From a bacterium (GTDB taxonomy: Bacteria > Desulfobacterota > S145-22): a stretch of DNA of 5,571 nt. Both the position numbers and the translations under genes were made by a program. The notes below the pieces were generated by a model. That model searched no databases. It saw nothing but the letters and a program-made list of their open reading frames with translations, and was not told the DNA's origin. The stretch lies in the NCBI GenBank assembly GCA_027073795.1, contig JALTEW010000448.1, positions 1 through 5,571 on the forward strand, written 5' to 3'. Positions 1 to 5,325 of the stretch are shown here, piece after piece; within the stretch, counting starts at the first letter, position 1, and every line of letters starts with the position of its first letter.

Positions 1-220
1 TATCGATGCGGGAGCAACCCTTGTAACGCCGGGTTGTGGACCCTGTGTGGGCGTGCACGCAGGAGTCCTCGGGGATGGAGAGCGCTGCCTTTCGACACAG
101 AATCGAAACTTCAAGGGGCGGATGGGGAACCCGGAGGGTGAGATATACCTTGCTTCCCCCCTGACGGCCGCAGCAACAGCCATCGAGGGGAAAATCGCGG
201 ATCCAAGGGCCTATTTGTAG
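1..220 (+). CDS. leuC: 3-isopropylmalate dehydratase / aconitase-family large subunit, C-terminal end (partial)
   Basis: This is the last 72 codons of a LeuC-type hydro-lyase large subunit, cut off by the window start; the reading frame begins at base 2 and the stop is TAG at 218-220. The visible part contains the GCGPC motif, with cysteine codons at 35-37 and 44-46. In this family these are two of the three ligands of the catalytic [4Fe-4S] cluster; the third lies upstream, outside the window. The motif is followed by the typical run with the STQNRNFKGRMG and YLASPLTAAATA segments near the C-terminus. The enzyme is a cytosolic heterodimer with the small subunit encoded next. LeuC isomerises 2- and 3-isopropylmalate in leucine synthesis, but homoaconitase, dimethylmalate dehydratase and aconitase-like members share this fold and these motifs. 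The substrate cannot be told from this fragment. Family assignment is firm; the exact substrate is open because icd, not leuB, follows. Confidence 0.9.
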   Translation, partial: IDAGATLVTPGCGPCVGVHAGVLGDGERCLSTQNRNFKGRMGNPEGEIYLASPLTAAATAIEGKIADPRAYL

Positions 221-223
221 GGG
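219..223 (+). promoter_or_regulatory. ribosome binding site of the LeuD-like gene
   Basis: AGGGG begins inside the stop codon of the upstream large-subunit gene and ends 5 bases before the ATG at 229. The two subunit genes are only 8 bases apart, so their translation is probably coupled, as expected for a 1:1 heterodimer. Confidence 0.6.
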
Positions 224-228
224 TTGAC

Positions 229-732
229 ATGAAATTTGAAGGAAAGGCATGGGTATTTGGGGATGGGATCAGTACAGATCACATTACGCCTGGACGGTAT
301 TTTCACCTCCGTTCCAATCTGGAGGAACTGGCGAAGCATGTCCTGGAAGACGCACGTGAGGACTTTGCAAAAAAGGTACGTCCCGGCGATATTGTGGTAG
401 GGGGAAGGAATTTCGGACAAGGGTCCAGTCGGGAACACGCCCCTACGGTTATCAAACTGGCCGGTGTTCAGGCAGTCGTCGCGAAGTCCTTTGCGAGAAT
501 ATTTTTTCGAAATTGTATCAATATCGGCCTTCCCGTGATTATGTGCGATACGTCGGATATTCAGGAGGGGGATACCCTCTCCATCGATTTGCGAAAAGGT
601 ATCCTTGAAGACAAGACGCAGGGTATAAAATTGATGTTTCCCCCGCTGCCGGACGTCATGACCCGTATCCTGAAAGATGGTGGGTTGGTGGATCATGTGC
701 GTAAGCATGGGGGGTTCAACCTCAAAGGCTGA
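229..732 (+). CDS. leuD: 3-isopropylmalate dehydratase / aconitase-family small subunit (short archaeal-type LeuD)
   Basis: This 167-residue protein is the swivel-domain subunit that closes over the active site of the LeuC-like partner. It has the length of the short archaeal-type LeuD/HacB branch rather than the roughly 200-residue E. coli type. The start is ATG with a good ribosome binding site. Visible motifs are STDHITPG (residues 15-22), the substrate-specificity loop YFHLRSN (24-30), GGRNFGQGSSREHAP (58-72), which holds the catalytic serine region, and KSFARIFFRN (86-95). Two points are unusual. The loop carries an arginine (R28), whereas methanogen isopropylmalate isomerase has a hydrophobic YLVY loop and homoaconitase has YLRT. 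The GxGSS motif has Gln at residue 64, where many LeuD proteins have Cys; aconitases vary at this position too. It could therefore be LeuD, or the small subunit of an aconitase/homoaconitase-like enzyme. The family is certain and the substrate is not. Confidence 0.9.
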   Translation: MKFEGKAWVFGDGISTDHITPGRYFHLRSNLEELAKHVLEDAREDFAKKVRPGDIVVGGRNFGQGSSREHAPTVIKLAGVQAVVAKSFARIFFRNCINIGLPVIMCDTSDIQEGDTLSIDLRKGILEDKTQGIKLMFPPLPDVMTRILKDGGLVDHVRKHGGFNLKG

Positions 733-767
733 TCTTTTGTTGCATTGACAAGTTGCAAAAGTAGCGT

Positions 768-782
768 AAAGGAAACAATGTG
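768..782 (+). promoter_or_regulatory. icd ribosome binding site and GTG start with overlapping ATG-TGA
   Basis: AAAGGAA (768-774) stands 5 bases before a GTG at 780-782 that opens the icd frame. An ATG at 778-780 overlaps this GTG, but it is followed directly by TGA (781-783), so it can only make a one-codon start-stop. The spacing to GTG fits better than the 3 bases to ATG. GTG 780 is therefore chosen as the icd start. An in-frame ATG at 816 is an alternative with a poorer upstream signal. Confidence 0.65.
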
Positions 783-1988
783 AAGGGTTCTTACATTACA
801 AAATCTGAAAGCGGTATGTTGATCATCCCAGATGATCCAGTCATTCCCTACATCGAAGGAGATGGCGTCGGCAGGGATATCTGGCCAGCATCAAGGATGG
901 TTTTCGATGAGGCCGTGCAGGCGGCATATGGAAAAAAAAGAAAAATTGTATGGAAGGAAATTCTGGCTGGAGAAAAGGCGACCCTGAAAACAGGAACACC
1001 CCTTCCGGATGAAACACTTGAAACGATCGCACACTGTCACATCGCCATCAAGGGACCTCTGACGACGCCGGTTGGCACGGGGTTTCGCAGCCTGAATGTA
1101 ACCCTTCGCAAGCATTTTGACCTCTACACGTGTATCCGTCCCGTTCGATATTTTGAGGGCGTGGTCTCTCCCGTGAAGAACCCGGAAAAACTTGACGTGG
1201 TGATCTTTCGTGAAAACGTGGAGGACGTCTATGCCGGTTTGGAATGGCCCCAAGGTTCAAAAGAAGCCCGTCACCTTATCGGTGTTCTGAAAGAGAGTTT
1301 TGCATGGCAGATCCCGGTAGACGCGGGGATAGGCATCAAATTCATCAGCGAAGGGAACACCAGGCGATTCGTTAGAAGGGCCTTTGATTATACCCTAAGC
1401 CATGGCAGGAAGAGCGTCACGTTTGTGCATAAGGGAAACATCATGAAGTACACGGAAGGTGCCTTCCGCGAGTGGGCCTATCAGGTGGCAAAGGAGGATT
1501 ACGGGAAGGTTATTGTCATGGAAAACGACCTCCAGGGGAACGCCCCGCCTGAGGATAAGATCGTGGTGAAAGACCGGATTGCCGATGCCATGTTTCAGAT
1601 GATCCTGCTTCGCCCCGATGAATTTGACGTCCTGGTCCTGCCGAACCTTAACGGTGACTATCTTTCCGATGCCTGTGCCGCTCAGGTGGGAGGGATTGGG
1701 ATGGCGCCCGGTGCCAACATCGGGGATGAGGTTGCCATCTTCGAGGCGACCCATGGGAGTGCCCCCAAATACGCGGGGTTGGACAAGGTTAACCCGTCGT
1801 CACTCATTCTCTCTGGAGCTATGATGTTTGATTTCATGGGATGGAAGGAGGCGGCCACCCTCATCGAGAAAGGGGTGGAAACAGCCATCAAAAGGGGTAG
1901 GATAACCTATGACCTGGCACGCTTCCGGCCTGATTCAACGGAGGTTTCATGCAGTGCGTTTGCGAGAGAAGTGGTGAAAAATCTCTGA
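780..1988 (+). CDS. icd: NADP-dependent isocitrate dehydrogenase (E. coli Icd type)
   Basis: This 402-residue enzyme oxidatively decarboxylates isocitrate to 2-oxoglutarate in the cytosol, and it aligns with E. coli Icd over its whole length. Substrate-binding residues are present: RSLNVTLR (103-110, with S104 at the place of the AceK-phosphorylated Ser113), R120, R144 and Y151 in FRENVEDVYAG, K218 in VHKGNIMKYTEGAF, D269, and D293/D297 in NGDYLSD. All five E. coli residues that select NADP have counterparts: K330, Y331, V337, Y377 and R381. This separates it from NAD-type enzymes and from isopropylmalate dehydrogenase (LeuB). The GTG start gives an N-terminus about 10 residues shorter than in E. 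coli. It lies 47 bases after the LeuD-like gene and may be in the same operon. Its place after a LeuC/LeuD pair is notable, because leuB would be expected there. Confidence 0.95.
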   Translation: MKGSYITKSESGMLIIPDDPVIPYIEGDGVGRDIWPASRMVFDEAVQAAYGKKRKIVWKEILAGEKATLKTGTPLPDETLETIAHCHIAIKGPLTTPVGTGFRSLNVTLRKHFDLYTCIRPVRYFEGVVSPVKNPEKLDVVIFRENVEDVYAGLEWPQGSKEARHLIGVLKESFAWQIPVDAGIGIKFISEGNTRRFVRRAFDYTLSHGRKSVTFVHKGNIMKYTEGAFREWAYQVAKEDYGKVIVMENDLQGNAPPEDKIVVKDRIADAMFQMILLRPDEFDVLVLPNLNGDYLSDACAAQVGGIGMAPGANIGDEVAIFEATHGSAPKYAGLDKVNPSSLILSGAMMFDFMGWKEAATLIEKGVETAIKRGRITYDLARFRPDSTEVSCSAFAREVVKNL

Positions 1989-2048
1989 CTTCTTCGCAAT
2001 TTACGGAATATGCTCCATCAACTTCAATATAACATTAGGAGCGATTCT

Positions 2049-2076
2049 TTGAGGGCTGAATTGAGCCCTCTATAGT
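2049..2076 (+). promoter_or_regulatory. candidate sigma-70 promoter for the maf-yggS-argH-lysA unit
   Basis: TTGAGG (2049-2054, 4 of 6 to consensus) and TATAGT (2071-2076, 5 of 6) are separated by 16 bases. Transcription would start near 2083 and give a leader of about 85 bases before maf. This is the best promoter-like pair in the gap, and it fits a new transcription unit beginning after icd. It rests on consensus matching by eye only. Confidence 0.4.
2051..2070. repeat. 20-base near-perfect palindrome (possible operator or hairpin)
   Basis: GAGGGCT (2051-2057) and AGCCCTC (2064-2070) are exact inverted copies around GAATTG. The centre AATT is itself symmetric, so only one G/G pair breaks a full 20-base dyad. 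The next bases are TATAGTAT, not a T run, so it is a poor intrinsic terminator. The position, filling the spacer between candidate -35 and -10 boxes, is typical of a repressor site. It could also be an RNA hairpin ending the icd transcript with help from another factor. Confidence 0.5.
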
Positions 2077-2167
2077 ATCCCATTGACATGTGACATCGTT
2101 TCACTGCCTTTCGCCGGCCTTCTTCCAATCCTTGACAAACTGGGGGGGTTATTTTAGTTTCAGATAT

Positions 2168-2758
2168 ATGAAAAACAGCCTGATATTGGCTTCCGCATCG
2201 AAACGCAGGCAGGAACTCCTTGCAAGAGTCGGCATACCCTTCAAGGTGGTAGCGGTCGATAGCGAGGAGATTTGGCCTGGTGGGCAGTCGATAGAAGAGG
2301 CGGTAGCAACACTGGCGCGCGAAAAGGTTGAATTGGTGGAGGCACAGTATCCTGATGCTTGGATTCTCGCAGCGGATACAGTGGTTGCCCTTGGCGAAAG
2401 CATCCTTCAGAAACCTGGGAGCCAACAGAATGCCATTCGCATGCTTCAGCGGCTGAGCGGGCGGTCACACGAGGTCTTTACGGGCTATTGCCTTCGAAAT
2501 CGGGCCCTTGGCCGGACGTTGACAGGTGCCGAGCGAACCATTGTGGTGATGAGGAGCCTCAGCCTCAACGAGATTGAGGGATATGTAAGGACCGGCGAAC
2601 CGATGGATAAAGCAGGGGCATACGGAATCCAGGGAGTAGGCGCCATGTTTATATCCCGAATTTACGGGTCATACACGAATGTCGTGGGGTTGCCTCTTGC
2701 GGAGGTTGTGGACTTAATGATGCGTGAAGGCATCGTTTTACCCTTGGGGGGGCAGTGA
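2168..2758 (+). CDS. maf: Maf family nucleoside triphosphate pyrophosphatase (dTTP/UTP, YhdE type)
   Basis: This 196-residue cytosolic protein belongs to the Maf/HAM1-like fold, which hydrolyses non-canonical or surplus nucleotides to monophosphate and pyrophosphate and is linked to division control. The start is placed at ATG 2168 because LILASASKRRQELL (residues 5-18) is the usual Maf N-terminus. Other family motifs are AADTVVALGESILQKP (68-83, with the catalytic Asp at 70), RLSGRSHEVFTG (95-106), and GEPMDKAGAYGIQG (143-156) followed by GSYTNVVGLPL (167-177). The DKAGAYGIQG form and the KP after the catalytic Asp match the dTTP/UTP-specific YhdE subgroup rather than the 7-methyl-GTP YceF subgroup. 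K12 replaces the common Pro in SASPRR. There is no clear Shine-Dalgarno sequence; the only purine-rich stretch is a G7 run about 19 bases upstream. The stop overlaps the yggS start by one base. Confidence 0.93.
   Translation: MKNSLILASASKRRQELLARVGIPFKVVAVDSEEIWPGGQSIEEAVATLAREKVELVEAQYPDAWILAADTVVALGESILQKPGSQQNAIRMLQRLSGRSHEVFTGYCLRNRALGRTLTGAERTIVVMRSLSLNEIEGYVRTGEPMDKAGAYGIQGVGAMFISRIYGSYTNVVGLPLAEVVDLMMREGIVLPLGGQ
2746..2752 (+). promoter_or_regulatory. G7 ribosome binding site deciding the yggS start
   Basis: A run of seven G in the last codons of maf ends 5 bases before ATG 2758 and only 2 bases before the alternative GTG at 2755. The spacing favours ATG 2758, which also shares its A with the maf stop TGA. 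Confidence 0.5.
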
Positions 2759-3453
2759 TGAATTCTATTGCTGATCGCTTGCATGAGATTCGTCTCCGAA
2801 TCGAAAGGGCAGCTGAAAAGGCGGGGCGAAATCCGAAAACGATCCGTCTCATTGCTGTTTCGAAGACAAAACCGGTTTCCCTGATACGGGAGGCCGTGGC
2901 GGCGGGTGTCACAGATTTTGGTGAAAACTATATTCAGGAGGCGCGCGAAAAGATTCCCCAGGTTGCTGGCAAAGTGCGCTGGCATTTCATCGGACACCTC
3001 CAGAAGAACAAGGCAAAATATGCGGCGGCCCTGTTCGAATGGGTTCATACCATCGATCGTATCGAGATCGCCGATGCCCTTGACCGAAGAGCAGGCATGG
3101 AGGGGCACCAGTTGAAGGCGCTGATCGAGGTCAATGTGGGGAAAGAGGCAACCAAATCGGGCGTTGAGGAAAAGGAGCTTATCCCCCTGGTAGAACATGT
3201 CTCTGGCCTGCCAAACCTTTCTTTGAAGGGCCTGATGGTTATTCCCCCGATAACCACGGATCCCCATGAAGCGCGGGAATATTTCATAAAGACGCGGCGT
3301 TTGGCGGAGCAGGTAGATGCCTTGCACATCACAGGGGTATCCATGGAAGAGCTATCTATGGGTATGACCTCGGATTTCGAGGTTGCCATCGAGGAAGGCG
3401 CCACGATGGTTCGCATTGGAACGGCTATTTTCGGACCAAGGGAGATGCCATGA
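2758..3453 (+). CDS. yggS: YggS/PLPBP family pyridoxal phosphate homeostasis protein
   Basis: This 231-residue single-domain TIM-barrel protein of the YggS/PROSC/YBL036C family binds pyridoxal 5'-phosphate and buffers the cell's vitamin B6 and amino acid pools; no enzyme activity is established for the family. The PLP-binding lysine is K36 in LIAVSKTKP. Other marks are DFGENYIQEA, WHFIGHLQKNK, a LIEVNVGKEATKSG segment, and the C-terminal phosphate-binding part ELSMGMTSDFEVAIEEG followed by VRIGTAIFG. Length is normal for the family. The start is ATG 2758, overlapping the maf stop by one base; GTG 2755 would add one residue. Its end overlaps argH by ATGA. Among its neighbours, LysA is a PLP enzyme, so the grouping with amino acid genes makes sense, although yggS is commonly found near housekeeping genes. 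Confidence 0.95.
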   Translation: MNSIADRLHEIRLRIERAAEKAGRNPKTIRLIAVSKTKPVSLIREAVAAGVTDFGENYIQEAREKIPQVAGKVRWHFIGHLQKNKAKYAAALFEWVHTIDRIEIADALDRRAGMEGHQLKALIEVNVGKEATKSGVEEKELIPLVEHVSGLPNLSLKGLMVIPPITTDPHEAREYFIKTRRLAEQVDALHITGVSMEELSMGMTSDFEVAIEEGATMVRIGTAIFGPREMP

Positions 3454-4847
3454 CCAATGATAAATTGTGGCAGGGAAGGTTTTCTTCCCCCATGAATCAG
3501 ACCCTGGAAACCTTTTCTGAGTCTCTTTCCTTTGATTGGCAGCTTTATTCCGATGATATCGCCCAAAGCCTCGCCCACTGCGAAATGCTGGTCAAACAAG
3601 GGATTATCTCTGAAGATACCGGCCATGAAATTACAAGAGCCCTTCGGGAAATCAAAGAGGAACTCGATTCCGGGGCGCTGAAACTCGATCCCAAGTGGGA
3701 GGATATCCACATGGCCATCGAGGCCCGCCTGATCGAAAAGGTGGGCGCTTCAGGTGGAGCGCTTCATACGGCGCGCAGCCGGAATGACCAGGTGGCAACC
3801 GATTTACGCCTTTACGTCAGACGGGGCATTGGAGAAATTCGGGGGCTTTTGAAAGACCTCATGGCGGCCTTTATTGATCAAGCCCGGCGACATATTGATC
3901 TGATTCTTCCCGGTCTGACCCACCTGCAACACGCCCAGGCAGTCCGTTTTTCCCATCATCTCATGGCGTACGTGGAGATGTTTCATCGTGATGACGAAAG
4001 GCTGCGAGATGCCCTGAAACGGGTGAATGTGTGCCCCCTGGGCAGTGGCGCCTTGTCTGGAACCACCTTTCCCATCGACCGTGAATTTGTGGCCCGGAAG
4101 CTTGGATTTGACGACGTAACGAGAAACAGCATGGACGCTGTGTCTGACAGGGATTTCGTTGTGGAGGTCTTGGCGGCGTTTTCGCTCATTATGGTGCATC
4201 TTTCCCGGTTTGCTGAGGATATGATTATATGGAACAGCCTGTACGCCCGGTTGATAGAATTGCCGGACGCCCTGACCACAGGAAGCAGTATGATGCCACA
4301 GAAAAAAAATCCTGATGGCGCTGAATTGACACGGGGGAAGGCGGGAAGAGTGTTTGGCCACCTGATAGCCTTGCTGACGGTTCTCAAGGGCCTCCCTATG
4401 ACCTACAATCGCGACCTCCAAGAGGATAAAGAACCCCTCTTTGACGCGATAAATACCGTGGGGGGCTGTTTACGGATGATGACGCTTCTGATAAAAGGGA
4501 TGAAACCCCTTGGGGAGCGAATGGAAGAAGCCACACGCCTTGGATATCTTCAGGCGACCGATGTGGCAGATTACCTGGTCCGCAAGGGTGTGCCGTTTCG
4601 CTCGGCACACGAGGTGGCGGGAAAGGTTGTATCATACGCCATCAAAAACGGGAAGGAGTTGTCTGACCTTGAGATTGAGGAATTAAAGCGGTTTAATGCC
4701 AGTTTTGAGGAGGATGTGTTTAAGGTACTTATCGTGGAAAGAGGGGTAGATCAACGTAGAGGAACAGGCATGACAGGGCGTGAGGCGGTTTTGTCCCATA
4801 TCGCCTACGCGGAGGCGAATTACCTGAAGGAATACAAGGAGGTTTAA
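3450..4847 (+). CDS. argH: argininosuccinate lyase
   Basis: This full-length 465-residue enzyme of the fumarase/aspartase superfamily splits argininosuccinate to arginine and fumarate, the last step of arginine synthesis, as a cytosolic homotetramer. Visible motifs are LWQGRFSSPMN at the N-terminus (residues 6-16), HTARSRNDQVATDLRL (106-121), GLTHLQHAQ (155-163, with the catalytic-region T157 and H158), and the mobile signature loop GSSMMPQKKNPD (278-289), whose serine acts as the catalytic acid/base in this family. The C-terminal RGTGMTGREAV segment is also typical. The start is ATG 3450, with AAGGGAGA (3438-3445) just upstream. It overlaps the yggS stop by four bases and ends directly against the lipoprotein start codon, so it is likely translated as part of one operon. 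No argG, argF or other arg gene is in view. There is no sign of damage or foreign origin. Confidence 0.97.
   Translation: MTNDKLWQGRFSSPMNQTLETFSESLSFDWQLYSDDIAQSLAHCEMLVKQGIISEDTGHEITRALREIKEELDSGALKLDPKWEDIHMAIEARLIEKVGASGGALHTARSRNDQVATDLRLYVRRGIGEIRGLLKDLMAAFIDQARRHIDLILPGLTHLQHAQAVRFSHHLMAYVEMFHRDDERLRDALKRVNVCPLGSGALSGTTFPIDREFVARKLGFDDVTRNSMDAVSDRDFVVEVLAAFSLIMVHLSRFAEDMIIWNSLYARLIELPDALTTGSSMMPQKKNPDGAELTRGKAGRVFGHLIALLTVLKGLPMTYNRDLQEDKEPLFDAINTVGGCLRMMTLLIKGMKPLGERMEEATRLGYLQATDVADYLVRKGVPFRSAHEVAGKVVSYAIKNGKELSDLEIEELKRFNASFEEDVFKVLIVERGVDQRRGTGMTGREAVLSHIAYAEANYLKEYKEV
4836..4842 (+). promoter_or_regulatory. strong ribosome binding site of the lipoprotein gene
   Basis: AAGGAGG lies in the last codons of argH, 5 bases before the ATG at 4848. 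It is the nearest to consensus in the window, which suggests the lipoprotein is made in good amount and supports ATG 4848 over the in-frame ATG at 4860. Confidence 0.75.
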
Positions 4848-5324
4848 ATGAGTGCGTGGATGAGCAGGGGGAGGGCTAACTGGGCGTTTTTGGGGATTCT
4901 GGCGCTAATGATGGTTCTGTGGGGATGTGGAAGAAAGGGAAGGCCTATCCCGAAAGATGTCAGGGTCCCGAGGGCTGTCACGGATTTTCAGATAAAAAAG
5001 GCGGCCGGAGCCATACAGCTCAGTTGGGAAGAACCTGAGAAGGATCTACGTGGAGATAAACTGAAGAACCTTGCTGGTTACAAGGTGTTGCGAAAACGGG
5101 TCAAGCCTGGAAGCAATGAATGTATCGACTGCCCAGCTGGTTTTTCTGTTACAGCCGTTCTCGATCGGGATCACCCGGTAAATTTCAAGGAAGCAGATGG
5201 CGCCATCCTGTGGAGAGACAAGGACGTTCAAAAACCCGGCATCTATGTTTATCGGATTGTTCCGTTTAACAGCAATGGCTATAATGGGGCCATATCAACC
5301 TACGTATCAGTAAAAATACCCTGA
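4848..5324 (+). CDS. lipoprotein with LptM-like N-terminus and fibronectin type III-like domain
   Basis: This 158-residue predicted outer-membrane lipoprotein has an N-terminal signal made of a short basic part (R7, R9) and a hydrophobic stretch (residues 12-25), ending in the lipobox LWGC with the acylated Cys at 27. Gly at +2 does not signal inner-membrane retention. The mature start CGRKGRPIP resembles the CGxKGPxxxP start of LptM (YifL) and Pseudomonas LppL, small lipoproteins encoded next to dapF or lysA. Unlike those very short proteins, this one continues with a domain of about 115 residues. That domain has fibronectin type III traits: PRAVTDF, then IQLSWEEP, LAGYKVLRK, and YVYRIVPFNSNGY near the end. 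A CIDC pair (C92, C95) sits in a loop and could form a disulfide or bind metal. It abuts argH, and lysA begins one base after it. Lipoprotein nature is strong and the FN3 fold likely; function is unknown. Confidence 0.88.
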   Translation: MSAWMSRGRANWAFLGILALMMVLWGCGRKGRPIPKDVRVPRAVTDFQIKKAAGAIQLSWEEPEKDLRGDKLKNLAGYKVLRKRVKPGSNECIDCPAGFSVTAVLDRDHPVNFKEADGAILWRDKDVQKPGIYVYRIVPFNSNGYNGAISTYVSVKIP

Positions 5325-5325
5325 T

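Larger units (their letters stand above)
1989..2167 (+). other. non-coding gap between icd and maf
   Basis: This 179-base stretch is the only sizeable gap in the window and lies between the two gene blocks. It contains a 20-base near-palindrome with possible promoter boxes around it, described separately, and a G7 run at 2142-2148. No convincing factor-independent terminator for icd was found: the palindrome is not followed by a run of T. A frame open to the maf start runs back to a GTG at 2090, but its translation does not look like Maf protein and is not counted. Confidence 0.7.

Noticed and set aside
745..750. TTGACA before icd as a -35 box.
   Set aside because: At spacings of 16-18 bases no reasonable -10 box is found (around AAAGGA or CGTAAA).
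734..761. Hairpin CTTTTG/CAAAAG between the LeuD-like gene and icd as a terminator.
   Set aside because: The stem is six mostly A/T pairs with a 16-base loop and no T run after it; too weak to call by itself.
780..1988. The dehydrogenase as LeuB (3-isopropylmalate dehydrogenase), given the LeuCD neighbours.
   Set aside because: It has RSLNVTLR, the FRENVEDVYAG form and all five NADP-selecting residues of E. coli Icd, and aligns end to end with Icd rather than with LeuB.
2012..2042. Inverted repeat GCTCC / GGAGC after icd.
   Set aside because: A five-base stem with a loop over 20 bases is expected by chance and has no supporting context.
2051..2070. The palindrome as a normal intrinsic terminator of icd.
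   Set aside because: No T run follows; the next bases are TATAGTATCCC. The stem is only 7 base pairs. A factor-assisted end is not excluded.
2083..2137. Two more exact TTGACA hexamers (2083-2088 and 2132-2137) upstream of maf as promoters.
   Set aside because: Neither has a good -10 at normal spacing; the second has at best TAGTTT at 2155-2160, 3 of 6 to consensus.
2090..2167. Upstream extension of maf to a GTG at 2090, adding 26 residues.
   Set aside because: The added residues do not resemble a Maf N-terminus; the family motif begins right after ATG 2168, and the region overlaps the likely leader.
2755..2757. GTG at 2755 as the yggS start.
   Set aside because: The G7 ribosome binding site is only 2 bases away from it but 5 bases from ATG 2758, and ATG is the better start codon. 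The difference is one residue.
2662..3710. Two long minus-strand frames of about 221 codons (2662-3327 and 3045-3710) opposite yggS and the argH start.
   Set aside because: They lie wholly opposite clear conserved genes, their translations show no recognisable family, and long antisense frames are common as a result of codon bias.
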